DNA from: Actinomycetota bacterium | GTDB taxonomy: Bacteria > Actinomycetota > Thermoleophilia > Gaiellales > Gaiellaceae | Length of the DNA: 58,866 bases | NCBI GenBank assembly: GCA_005883355.1 | Contig: VAXG01000075.1 | Location: forward strand, 1-58,866 | Direction: 5' to 3' | Shown: positions 1-7,379 of the stretch, in pieces | How the letters are laid out: each line of letters opens with the position of its first letter | Numbering within the stretch: position 1 is the first letter of the stretch | Made by a program: the position numbers and the translations under genes | The notes under the pieces: model-generated | What the model saw: the letters and a program-made list of their open reading frames with translations, nothing else | Told to the model about the DNA's origin: nothing | Database searches by the model: none

Positions 1-2181
1 CTGCGGCGCGAGGTTCTGATCACGCCGCACCCCGACCTCGGGCTCGTGGCGATGAACGGCCCGAATGATCCGGCGCCCGGGCTGAAGGTCGAGCATGGGC
101 GAGTCGTCTGGCTCGACGGCCGGAGCGTAGCGGAGTTCGACGCAATCGACCACTTCATCGCGAGCCACGGTCTCGATCTCGACGTGACGGCCGAGGCCAT
201 GGCTCTCGACGACGCCGAGCTCGCCCACCGACTCGTCGACGTCAATGTGTCGCGAGAAGAGCTCGTCCGCCTTGGACGCGGACTCACACCAGCACGGCTG
301 GCGCGCGTCGTCTCGCTGCTCGACCCCGTCGAAATGATGTTCGCACTCAAGAAGCTGCGCGCCCGCAGGGCCCCCGCAAACCAGGCGCACGTCACCAATC
401 TGAAGGAGAACCCGGCGCTGCTCGCGGCCGATGCCGCGGAGGCGGCGGCGCGGGGCTTCGCCGAGATCGAGACGACGGTCGGCGTCTCGCGGTATGCGCC
501 CTTGAACGCGATGGCGATTCTCGTGGGCTCGCAGACCGGCAGACCGGGCGTGCTGACTCAGTGCGCGATCGAGGAGCGACGGTCGCTGCAGCTGGCGATC
601 CAGGGCATCACCACGTACGCGGAGACCCTGTCCGTCTACGGAACGGAGCCCGTGTTCGTGGACGGCGACGACACGCCGTGGTCGAAGGGCTTTCTCGCCT
701 CGGCGTACGCGTCGCGCGGGATCAAGGTGCGCTTCACGTCCGGCGGCGGCTCCGAGGCGTTGATGGGGCACGCAGGCGGGTGCTCGATGCTCTACCTCGA
801 AGCACGCTGCCTGGCTCTGGCGCGGGCGGCTGGGTCGCAAGGGGTGCAGAACGGCGCGATCTCGTGCGTCGCGCTCGTGATGAGCGTCCCAGCGGGATCG
901 TGCGAGATCCTGGCCGAGAACCTGCTCGCGGCCTGGCTCGACCTGGAGGTCGCATCCGGAAACGACGCCATCGCCTCGCATTCCCCGACCAGACGCGCCG
1001 CCAAGTTGATGGGTCAGTTCCTTCCGGGGACCGATTTCGTCACGTCCGGCTGGAGCGTGATGCCCCGCTACGACAACATGTTCGGGGGCGGCAACTACGA
1101 CGCCGACGACATCGACGAGTGGCTGACGATGCAACGCGACTGGCAGGTCGACGGCGGCATCGAGCCCCTCAGCGAGAGTCAGACCGTCCGCGTGCGCGAG
1201 CGCGCGGCGCGCGCGATCCAGACTGTCTTCGCCGCTTTTGACTTTCCTGCAATCACGGACGAGGAAGTCGAAGCAGCGACGTATGCACTCGACAGCCGTG
1301 ATCTGCCCGACCGTGATCGAGCTGCCGATGTGGCCGCCGCCGACCGGGTTCTGGCCGAGGGAATCAGCGGCCTCGACGTGGCGCGCGAGCTCGACCGGCA
1401 CGCCTTCACCGAGGTCGCCGAGGCGATCGTGGGCATGCAGCGCCAGCGCGTGTCGGGCGACTACCTCCAGACCTCGGCCATCATCGGACCCACCGGCACG
1501 GTCGAGGCGGCGGTCAACGATCCGAACCGCTACTCGGGCCCCGGCACGGGCTATCGCCTGGACGGCGAACGGTGGGAGCGCCTGCAGCACCTTCCGCACG
1601 AGCTCGACGCAAGCACGTTGGACGAAACGACGGACGTTCAACCGGCTGTCGTGGTCGAGAAGCACGTTGCCATGATAGGCAACGATCCGGACGACGTCGT
1701 GATCGCGCTGGGTCCGGCGTTCGCCGACGGGCTGCGCACGACGATCGGAGGCCTGGCACACCACGACGTGCTCGAGGCGCTGATCGCGGGAGTGCGAGAC
1801 GCGGGCGCCGTGCCGCGCCTCGTCCGTGTGCGCCGCGCATCCGACGTGGCTTTCATCGGCCACGACGGCGCGGTGCTGGCCGGCTCCCGCGTTGCGATCG
1901 GGATCCAGTCGAAGGGGACGACGGTGATCCACCGAGCCGACCTCCAGCCACTCGACAACCTCGAGCTCTTCGGCATGGCGCCGTCCCTTACGCTCGAGTC
2001 TTACCGTGCAATCGGCCGCAACGCGGGCGGGTACGCGCTGAAGCAGCGCGTCGGGCCCGTGCCGACGGTGATGGACAACTTCGCCCGCGCCAAGCTGATC
2101 GTCCAGACGACGTTGTTACACGCGCGCGAGACGGCCGCGGTCACCCCGGGTGCCCCTGCCGTGGAGTTGGAACTGGCCTAG
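1..2181 (+). CDS. pduCD: B12-dependent diol/glycerol dehydratase, fused large + medium subunits (5' partial)
   Basis: Adenosylcobalamin-dependent dehydratase that converts 1,2-propanediol or glycerol to an aldehyde plus water. The frame is open from base 1 and homology to PduC already runs at the window edge (LVAMNGPNDP), so the true start lies upstream. The ATG at 46 is internal. The large-subunit domain covers about residues 1-525 counted from base 46, with the family stretches SVYGTEPVF, DDTPWSKGFL, FTSGGGSEALMG and FLPGTDF. The medium-subunit (PduD-like) domain follows a short linker at about residues 543-711, with ALGPAF, GIQSKGTTVIH and LELFGMAP. The two are separate genes in enterobacterial pdu operons. 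No small subunit (PduE) or reactivase lies downstream, so these must be upstream, elsewhere or absent. A strong hairpin follows the stop codon. Confidence 0.9.
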   Translation: MRREVLITPHPDLGLVAMNGPNDPAPGLKVEHGRVVWLDGRSVAEFDAIDHFIASHGLDLDVTAEAMALDDAELAHRLVDVNVSREELVRLGRGLTPARLARVVSLLDPVEMMFALKKLRARRAPANQAHVTNLKENPALLAADAAEAAARGFAEIETTVGVSRYAPLNAMAILVGSQTGRPGVLTQCAIEERRSLQLAIQGITTYAETLSVYGTEPVFVDGDDTPWSKGFLASAYASRGIKVRFTSGGGSEALMGHAGGCSMLYLEARCLALARAAGSQGVQNGAISCVALVMSVPAGSCEILAENLLAAWLDLEVASGNDAIASHSPTRRAAKLMGQFLPGTDFVTSGWSVMPRYDNMFGGGNYDADDIDEWLTMQRDWQVDGGIEPLSESQTVRVRERAARAIQTVFAAFDFPAITDEEVEAATYALDSRDLPDRDRAADVAAADRVLAEGISGLDVARELDRHAFTEVAEAIVGMQRQRVSGDYLQTSAIIGPTGTVEAAVNDPNRYSGPGTGYRLDGERWERLQHLPHELDASTLDETTDVQPAVVVEKHVAMIGNDPDDVVIALGPAFADGLRTTIGGLAHHDVLEALIAGVRDAGAVPRLVRVRRASDVAFIGHDGAVLAGSRVAIGIQSKGTTVIHRADLQPLDNLELFGMAPSLTLESYRAIGRNAGGYALKQRVGPVPTVMDNFARAKLIVQTTLLHARETAAVTPGAPAVELELA

Positions 2182-2186
2182 CGTCT

Positions 2187-2213
2187 CCGAGCAAAAGCTT
2201 CGCTTTTGCTCGG
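2187..2213 (+). terminator. Hairpin just after the dehydratase stop codon
   Basis: A perfect 12-bp stem, CCGAGCAAAAGC paired with GCTTTTGCTCGG around a 3-base loop, begins six bases after the dehydratase stop. There is no T-tract, so intrinsic termination is inferred from position and stem strength only. It may equally belong to the family of interspersed palindromes seen nearby. Confidence 0.5.
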
Positions 2214-2290
2214 GGTTGGGCACGCCGCAGCCGCCGCCGCCCGTGGACCACAGCAAAGGCCGAAGCCAAACCCGATAGCGATAAGAGTGG

Positions 2291-2364
2291 GCGGGCTCCG
2301 CCCGCGCACGTTACGCGCGACAAGCGCCGTACCCAACCCGCGCGAAAGCAACGCTTTCGCGCGG
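2291..2364. repeat. Two further perfect hairpins in the dehydratase-tautomerase spacer
   Basis: GCGGGC/GCCCGC forms a stem at 2291-2305. CCGCGCGAAAGC/GCTTTCGCGCGG forms a perfect 12-bp stem with a 3-base loop at 2338-2364. With the hairpin at 2187 they fill the 2182-2372 spacer between convergent genes. The second has the same geometry (12-bp stem, 3-base loop, AAAGC/GCTTT core) as the one at 2187, suggesting an interspersed palindrome family. Nothing else is visible in this spacer. Confidence 0.5.
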
Positions 2365-2372
2365 ATCAGGGA

Positions 2373-2576
2373 TCAGGGCGGCGTCATCTCCGCTGGCCAG
2401 GGCACTCCGCCGACACCCCAGTTCTTCGGCGAGTGCCCTTCGACGACGACCCACGTGTGCTCGCGCAGTCCCTCGGTTGTGGGTTCGCAGAGAGCATCAG
2501 TGAGTCCCGCGATCAGCTTGCGGCTCGTCTCCTCGTCCATCCTGAAATCGAACAGCTTGACCTCGATCAGCGGCAT
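2373..2576 (-). CDS. 4-oxalocrotonate tautomerase family protein (67 aa)
   Basis: Small keto-enol tautomerase-fold subunit. The family uses the amino-terminal proline, exposed after Met removal, as general base; here the protein starts MPLIEVKLFD, so Pro2 is in place. The length of 67 aa is usual for the hexameric 4-OT class. ATG at 2576 is preceded by GAGGAG seven bases upstream. The C-terminal half (VVVEGHSPKNWGVGG) closely parallels the upstream tautomerase at 2862-3044, so the two are paralogues, possibly forming a heterohexamer. It is the last gene of the molybdenum hydroxylase operon. Its ribosome-binding site and first codons are repeated twice more upstream (see the repeat at 2554-2857). 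Substrate unknown. Confidence 0.85.
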   Translation of the reverse strand: MPLIEVKLFDFRMDEETSRKLIAGLTDALCEPTTEGLREHTWVVVEGHSPKNWGVGGVPWPAEMTPP

Positions 2577-2857
2577 TGGGTCTCCTCGTGGTCTGTCCGG
2601 TACAAGCGGTTCGACCGGTCGTTTCCGACGGACACACGGGCCAAGCCCGTGCGTCCTGAGGGTCGGCACCGCAAGCGGTGCCTCAGATCGAAGAGCTTGA
2701 CCTCGATCAGCGGCATTGGGTTCTCCTCGTGGTCTGTCCGGTACAAGCGGTTCGACCGGTCGTTTCCGACGGACACACGGGCCAAGCCCGTGCGTCCTGA
2801 GGGTCGGCACCGCAGGCGGTGCCTCAGGTCGAAGAGCTTGACCTCGATCAGTGGCAT
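2554..2857 (-). repeat. Tandem repeat (140/141 bp, two full copies plus a partial) duplicating the tautomerase start region
   Basis: Copies begin at 2554, 2694 and 2835; the third is only about 23 bp. Read on the minus strand, each full unit carries a GAGGAG ribosome-binding site, an ATG and about ten tautomerase codons (MPLIEVKLFD), then hairpin DNA. The hairpins include GGCACCGC/GCGGTGCC and CACGGGC/GCCCGTG. The junction nearest the gene has a 140-bp period and the other 141 bp, so the second spurious start is in frame with the first but not with the real gene. Copies are almost identical, which implies recent duplication. Confidence 0.9.
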
Positions 2858-2861
2858 GGAT

Positions 2862-3044
2862 CTAGCCCGCTGGCTTGCCGGCGATGCCCCAGTGCTTGGG
2901 CGACACGCCCTGGATGACGACGTGGATGTGCTCCTTGGCCGCCCCGCTCGACTCGTGGAGGGCGTCCGTGAGTGCCTCGATCATCTTGGGGACGGATTCC
3001 TCCGTCACGCGGTGGTCGTAGAGCTTGACTTCGATCATCGGCAT
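2862..3044 (-). CDS. 4-oxalocrotonate tautomerase family protein (60 aa)
   Basis: Second small tautomerase of the operon. It begins MPMIEVKLYD, so the catalytic Pro2 is present. The 60-aa length matches the 4-OT class, and VVIQGVSPKHWGIAG parallels the C-terminus of the neighbour at 2373-2576. The start has a good AAAGGAG site in the bases before ATG 3044. It lies 24 bp after the cupin gene in the same transcription direction. 4-OT proteins commonly isomerise unsaturated keto-acids formed in aromatic-ring catabolism, which suits a position behind a ring hydroxylase. The actual substrate is not deducible. Confidence 0.85.
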   Translation of the reverse strand: MPMIEVKLYDHRVTEESVPKMIEALTDALHESSGAAKEHIHVVIQGVSPKHWGIAGKPAG

Positions 3045-3068
3045 TGCGTACTCCTTTCTTGCCTCCGG

Positions 3069-3467
3069 TCAGCGCTCGACGTGACCGCTGCCGCCGTCGG
3101 GGCCGAGCACGAGGTCGCGCTCCCGGTCGGGAACGTGGTCGAGCGGCACGGGCGCGAGCGCTTCGAAGAAGGTCACTCCGTTCTCCGAGTAGAGGCTGTG
3201 CCGGACACCCCGGTTGATGACGATCACGTCGCCGGCCTTCACGTCGCGGGTCGTTCCCTCCACGGTGATCCTCACCTCACCGTCGACGATCGCCATCACC
3301 TGTTCGGTGTGCTCGTGGTTGTGGTCCGGCACCTGCTTCCCGGGCTCGTAGGTGACGCGGCAGAGCAGGATCTGCTCCCCGCCGACGGCATGCAGGCGGA
3401 CGCCGTCGGCGAATTGCCAAGCCTCGACGCCGTTCCACGTTCGAAACGGCGTCGCCGTATCAGCCAT
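3069..3467 (-). CDS. Cupin-domain protein
   Basis: Single small cupin barrel of 132 aa. The metal-binding motif 1 is visible as PDHNHEHTEQ, with further conserved cupin sequence GDVIVINRGVRHS, so a metal-binding site is likely complete. Its ATG overlaps the stop of the preceding molybdopterin-subunit gene (ATGGCTGA), indicating translational coupling in the hydroxylase operon. Cupins in such operons are either sugar/ring-cleavage type enzymes or small-molecule sensors; no DNA-binding domain is present here. The specific role is unknown. Confidence 0.8.
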   Translation of the reverse strand: MADTATPFRTWNGVEAWQFADGVRLHAVGGEQILLCRVTYEPGKQVPDHNHEHTEQVMAIVDGEVRITVEGTTRDVKAGDVIVINRGVRHSLYSENGVTFFEALAPVPLDHVPDRERDLVLGPDGGSGHVER

Positions 3468-4560
3468 CTGTCTCGAAGAAGCCCTTGCCGCCGGCCGAGC
3501 TCACCGTCCGGATCGAAAGCTGGTCGTCGAAGATGACGCGCTTGCCTTCGCGCCGCGGCTCTTTCTCTCCGTCGAGTGCGCGCAGGACCCGCTCCGGCGT
3601 CGCCGGCATCTGGGTCACCCACACGCCCACGGCGTCGTAGATCGCCGAGACGATTGCCGGGGGCTGCGCGTTGTTCGCCATCTCGCCGATCGCCTTCGCG
3701 CCGAACGGCCCGTCCTCGGATGGGTTCTCGATGATCAGGTTGTCGACGTCGGGGAGGTCTTCGAGCGCGGGTGCGAGATAAGCGCCGAACTCGCCACCGC
3801 GATGGTCCGGCGCGGGGTAGTAGGGGTACGCCTCTTCGAGCAGTCCGAGCCCGAGCCCCATCATCGCGCCGCCTTCGATCTGGCCCTCGACGAGCGTCGG
3901 ATTGATTGCACGGCCGACGTCGTAGACCTGGATCAGCCGTTCGACGGTCACCTCGCCCGTCTCGTCGTCGACCTCCACCTCCGCCACGCAGGCCGCGTAC
4001 GAGATCGCCGAATGCGGCTCGATCTCCACCGAGCCGTCGTCGTCGCTCACGTCGGCGTACGGCTTCAACGCCGCGCCGGTACCGGTGATCAGTTCCCCGT
4101 AGTTCCAGGTCGCCGCCGCGGCGACCTCCGGGATGCCGATCTTCCGGTCCGGCGCTCCCTTCGCGACGACCTCGCCTTCGACGATGTCGAGGTCGCCGGG
4201 CGCGATCTCGAGCTCTTTGGAGGCGATGTCGAGGATTCGCTCACGAGCTTGCTCGGCCGCGAAGCGGACGGCATTGCCGCCGATGAACGTGCCGCGAGAA
4301 GCGAAGCTCCCGGTGCACACGGCGGACGAGTCGGTGTTCGTGTTGTCGTTGGTGACCCAGTCGAAGGGGACGCCGAGCGTGTCCGCGACGATCTGTGTGT
4401 GGACGGTCCGCGATCCTTGGCCGATGTCGACGGTGCCGGAGAAGACGTCGACGCGGCCATCGGGCTTGAGCTTGACCCAGGCCTGGCTCGGGTCGCCGTT
4501 CTGGTTCATGCCGGTGGGGTACTCGATCGTGGCGATCCCCCTGCCCTTGTGCTTCGCCAT
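3460..4560 (-). CDS. Molybdenum hydroxylase, molybdopterin-binding subunit, C-terminal half (M subunit)
   Basis: Second part of a xanthine dehydrogenase/aldehyde oxidase-type catalytic subunit, 366 aa from ATG 4560. Conserved features are GTVDIGQGSRTVHTQ (cofactor-binding loop), GSFASRGTFIGGNAV, and near the C-terminus GPFGAKAIGEMANNAQPPAI, which holds the catalytic Glu of the family (GE.....PPAI). The start codon shares bases with the stop of the upstream half (TAATG), so the pair is translationally coupled. In most relatives both halves form one polypeptide of about 750-800 aa. The roughly 50 kDa plus 39 kDa arrangement matches the four-subunit nicotinate dehydrogenase of Eubacterium barkeri. 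The substrate is presumably an N-heterocycle or aldehyde, but this is inference. Confidence 0.9.
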   Translation of the reverse strand: MAKHKGRGIATIEYPTGMNQNGDPSQAWVKLKPDGRVDVFSGTVDIGQGSRTVHTQIVADTLGVPFDWVTNDNTNTDSSAVCTGSFASRGTFIGGNAVRFAAEQARERILDIASKELEIAPGDLDIVEGEVVAKGAPDRKIGIPEVAAAATWNYGELITGTGAALKPYADVSDDDGSVEIEPHSAISYAACVAEVEVDDETGEVTVERLIQVYDVGRAINPTLVEGQIEGGAMMGLGLGLLEEAYPYYPAPDHRGGEFGAYLAPALEDLPDVDNLIIENPSEDGPFGAKAIGEMANNAQPPAIVSAIYDAVGVWVTQMPATPERVLRALDGEKEPRREGKRVIFDDQLSIRTVSSAGGKGFFETDG

Positions 4561-5945
4561 TACCGACCCCCTCCGTTCGTCGAAGCATCCGAGCCGCCGA
4601 GCTGGTCGACCAGGTGTGGCGGCAGGAGATCGCCCGAGCGCCGCTCGTTCGTCATCGACTTGTATTCGTCCGGAAGGTCGTAGCCGACTCGGTCCGCTGC
4701 AGCGAGCACGACCGGAACCGTCGACGGATCCTTGAGCACGACCCGATTCGGAGTCGTGTCGCCGATTCGGTTGGCGTTCTTCAACCGGAGCTGGAGCGGA
4801 TCGATTCCGAGCACCTCGGCAATCCGGTTCATGTGCGTCTCCACGGCGAAGGAAACGGAGGTGACGCCGAACCCGCGCATCGCCGTCGTCGGAACGCGAT
4901 TGGTGAAGACGACGAAGCCGTCGAAGTGCACGTTCGGAATCGTGTACGCGCCGGTGTGGTGGAACGCATGCTTCGTGACGCCGTACGGCGAGAAGCGGGC
5001 ATACGCGCCCGCGTCGTGGAGCGTCGTCATCCTCCGGCCGAGGATCCACCCGTCACTCGTGACGGCGTCCGCGAGCTCCATGTGCCACGGGGCTCGCGTG
5101 GAGGAGGCGAGAAACTCCTCTTCACGCGTCCAGCGCCACTTCACCGGTCGCTTGGCTTTGAGCGCGAGCAGCGCGGAGATCGTCTCGCTCGCGGTGTCGA
5201 CCTTGCCGCCGAAACCGCCGCCGACCGTGCCGCCGACGAACTTCAACTTGTTCAGCGGCCACTGGAGATGTGCGGCGACGACGCCCATCGAGAAATACAT
5301 GGCCTGCGTGCACGAGTAGATCGTCAACCGCCCGTTGGCCTCGGGAACGACGAGGGCGGTCTGCGGCTCGATCGGGCAGTGCTCGATCGCCTGGGGGCGG
5401 TAGACCCCTTCCACGATCGTGTCCGCCTGCTCGAACGCGGCATCGATGTCGCCCTTGCGGACGCGCCTGTGGTTGTACGAGCCGAAGTGGGGGTACACAG
5501 GCCCCCACTGATGGATCTGCGGCGAGTCGGGATCCATCGCCTTGCGTATGTCGAAGAACGCCGGCCGCTCCTCGTACTCGATCTCGATCAAACTCACCGC
5601 CTCGCGCGCGGTGTCCTCGTCGACTGCGGCGACAGCCGCGATCGGCTGACCCTTGTAGCGGACCTCGTCGACGGCGAGCAGTGGCTCGTCCGCAGGGATT
5701 CCGAGCGCCTCCAAGTGGCCGTAGACGTTGTGCGGAACGTCCTTGTGGGTGACCACCGCATGCACGCCGGGCAACGCTTCGGCCTTGCTCGTGTCGAGGC
5801 GAGTGATTGCGGCGTTGTGGTGGGGCGAGCGCAGCGCCTTCGTCCAGAGCGTGCCGCGGATGCGGATGTCGTCGACGTACTGTGTCTGGCCCGTGACGTG
5901 CGCGACGCCGTCGTAACGCGGGAGTCTCGCGCCGACGGCCTTCAC
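4560..5945 (-). CDS. Molybdenum hydroxylase, molybdopterin-binding subunit, N-terminal half (L subunit)
   Basis: First part of the split catalytic subunit, 461 aa, GTG start at 5945 overlapping the 2Fe-2S subunit stop (GTGA). The N-terminal aldehyde oxidase a/b hammerhead domain begins RLPRYDGVAHVTGQTQYVDD. The molybdopterin domain shows GGTVGGGFGGKVD (cofactor-binding FGGK) and TAMRGFGV, where xanthine dehydrogenases have RGFG. It ends at an ordinary stop directly coupled to the second half, with no leftover homology between them. A real two-gene subunit is therefore likelier than a recent frameshift, although a sequencing error cannot be excluded from one sequence. Confidence 0.9.
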   Translation of the reverse strand: MKAVGARLPRYDGVAHVTGQTQYVDDIRIRGTLWTKALRSPHHNAAITRLDTSKAEALPGVHAVVTHKDVPHNVYGHLEALGIPADEPLLAVDEVRYKGQPIAAVAAVDEDTAREAVSLIEIEYEERPAFFDIRKAMDPDSPQIHQWGPVYPHFGSYNHRRVRKGDIDAAFEQADTIVEGVYRPQAIEHCPIEPQTALVVPEANGRLTIYSCTQAMYFSMGVVAAHLQWPLNKLKFVGGTVGGGFGGKVDTASETISALLALKAKRPVKWRWTREEEFLASSTRAPWHMELADAVTSDGWILGRRMTTLHDAGAYARFSPYGVTKHAFHHTGAYTIPNVHFDGFVVFTNRVPTTAMRGFGVTSVSFAVETHMNRIAEVLGIDPLQLRLKNANRIGDTTPNRVVLKDPSTVPVVLAAADRVGYDLPDEYKSMTNERRSGDLLPPHLVDQLGGSDASTNGGGR

Positions 5946-6466
5946 GCCGGGCTTCCTGGTATCAGCACTTCAGCCTCCTCGGGCTCGAAGCTCGGTTCGA
6001 CGCGTTCGGGATGGACGTCGCCCTTGGCGGCGGCCTCGACCGCGCTCACGATCTTGATGTATCCGGTGCAGCGGCAGACGTGACCGGAGAGCGCCGTCAA
6101 GATGTCCTCGCGGCTCGCCTTCGGCGTCCGGTCGATCAGCGCCGTTGCCGCCATGATGAAGCCGGACGTGCAGAAGCCGCACTGCGCGGCGTAGTGCTCG
6201 TCGAACGCGGCTTGAACGGACGAGAGGTTGTCCGACGTCCCGAGGCCCTCGAGGGTCGTGATTGCCGCACCGTCGACCGCTGCAAGCGGAAGGAGGCACG
6301 ACCGTCGCGCCTCGCCGTCGACGAGGACCGTGCAGGCGCCGCAGCCGCCCTGGTGGCAGCCGGCCTTGGGGCTCGTGATCTCGAGCTCCTCACGGAGCGC
6401 GGTCAGGAGCGACGTGAGCGGCGGGCTGTGCAGGTCGCGCGGCTCACCGTTGACCGTGAGTCTCAT
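5942..6466 (-). CDS. Molybdenum hydroxylase, 2Fe-2S subunit
   Basis: Electron-transfer subunit of 174 aa. The N-terminal plant-ferredoxin-type domain carries CHQGGCGACTVLVDGE and a fourth Cys in RRSC. The C-terminal helical 2Fe-2S domain carries CGFCTSGF and CRCTGY. ATG 6466 is chosen because AAGGAGG lies directly upstream and homology begins at MRLTVNGEP; a longer in-frame extension is not supported. It overlaps the FAD subunit (ATGA) upstream and the catalytic L subunit (GTGA) downstream. It passes electrons from the molybdenum centre to FAD. Confidence 0.93.
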   Translation of the reverse strand: MRLTVNGEPRDLHSPPLTSLLTALREELEITSPKAGCHQGGCGACTVLVDGEARRSCLLPLAAVDGAAITTLEGLGTSDNLSSVQAAFDEHYAAQCGFCTSGFIMAATALIDRTPKASREDILTALSGHVCRCTGYIKIVSAVEAAAKGDVHPERVEPSFEPEEAEVLIPGSPA

Positions 6467-7269
6467 GTTCCTCCTTCGAGATCGTCGAGCGCCCTCCGAA
6501 CCAACACCGGGAGCAGCCGCTGCCGGTACCACGCCGATGCGAGTGCGTCGTCCTGTAGCTGTGCGTCGTCGAGAGCCTTTTGCGCCGCCTCCTGCGTCGA
6601 GGCGCCCGCTGCCAAGGCGTCTTCGACCGAGTGCGCACGCACGCCGCTCGGACCGGCTCCGGTCAGACCGACGCGCAAGCCGGCCGAGGTCTCGGCCGCG
6701 CAGACCGCAACGATCGTGTACGCGTGCGCATGCGGCCTGTGGGCCGCCGCGTAACCTGCACGCTGCGGCTCTTCGATCTCCACTTCGAGCACTAGGCGTC
6801 GGTCCGGAGCCGCCAGGAAGTCCTCGATCGGCTCGGTGCGTTCGCCGTCCTTGCCCGCCGTCTTGACCTGGGCGCCGAGCGCGATCAGCGCGGCCTGCAG
6901 GTCGCCGCGCGGAGTTGCTCCGCCCGCCGGCGCGCAGAGATTGCCGCCGAGTGTCGCCTGGGCGCGAATCTCGTGATCTGCGACGTTGCGTGCCGCCGTT
7001 CCGAGCGGTTCGGGTCCCTGCTCGAGCTCCGCGACCGTCGTCATGGCTCCTATGGTCAAGGAGCCGCCGTTACGCGCGACTCCAGAGAGCCCAGCGTCCT
7101 GCAGGAGCAGGACCCGTTTCGGCCTGAGCCTTCCATAGCTCAGCTCGGGCATGAGAATCGTGCCGCCGCCGAGCACCGCCACGCCCGAGCCGTCGCCGAA
7201 TGCGTGGACGGCCTCGTCCCGTGATGTGGGGAGGACGAGCTCCGCGTTCTCCAGGGATGTCGATGTCAC
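6463..7269 (-). CDS. Molybdenum hydroxylase, FAD-binding subunit
   Basis: CoxM/XdhB-type flavin subunit and first gene of the minus-strand operon. The FAD-binding segment shows GSGVAVLGGGTILMPEL (usual G-G-T-x-L) and LTIGAMTTVAEL, followed by IRAQATLGGNLC (the family's second FAD motif, T-x-G-G-N). A GTG at 7269 with GAGGAGGAG just upstream is taken as the start, giving 268 aa. An in-frame start at 7314 is possible but lacks such a site. The gene is transcribed divergently from the MoxR gene, and the roughly 110-bp gap between them should hold promoters for both operons. Confidence 0.88.
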   Translation of the reverse strand: MTSTSLENAELVLPTSRDEAVHAFGDGSGVAVLGGGTILMPELSYGRLRPKRVLLLQDAGLSGVARNGGSLTIGAMTTVAELEQGPEPLGTAARNVADHEIRAQATLGGNLCAPAGGATPRGDLQAALIALGAQVKTAGKDGERTEPIEDFLAAPDRRLVLEVEIEEPQRAGYAAAHRPHAHAYTIVAVCAAETSAGLRVGLTGAGPSGVRAHSVEDALAAGASTQEAAQKALDDAQLQDDALASAWYRQRLLPVLVRRALDDLEGGT

Positions 7270-7379
7270 GCGCCGCTCCTCCTCGAAGGCGATCACCGAG
7301 CCCGATTCTGTCACCGTCCGCGCGGCAGGCGCAACACGGCCCCCGTCCGCGGTGTCCAGCCCGGGTTATCGTGAGAGAC

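Noticed and set aside
2567-2857. 96-aa reading frame running through the tautomerase repeats as a real protein
   Set aside because: It consists of two copies of a start segment joined by translated hairpin DNA and ends out of frame with the tautomerase; treated as a consequence of the repeat.
2554-2857. CRISPR array
   Set aside because: Only two full copies of a 140-bp unit, no unique spacers and no cas genes.
1572-3536. Long plus-strand open frame of 654 codons spanning the dehydratase end and the tautomerase genes
   Set aside because: It has no recognisable domain, is extremely Arg-rich, and crosses well-supported genes on both strands; high GC produces such stop-free shadows.
4556-4566. 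Frameshift or pseudogene between the two molybdopterin-subunit halves
   Set aside because: The break occurs at a clean TAATG stop/start between conserved blocks, with a known precedent for a split subunit; kept as two genes while noting read checks would be useful.
7200-7379. 60-residue N-terminal extension of the MoxR ATPase
   Set aside because: It overlaps the FAD-subunit start region on the other strand and lacks any homology; the family starts at about 7380.
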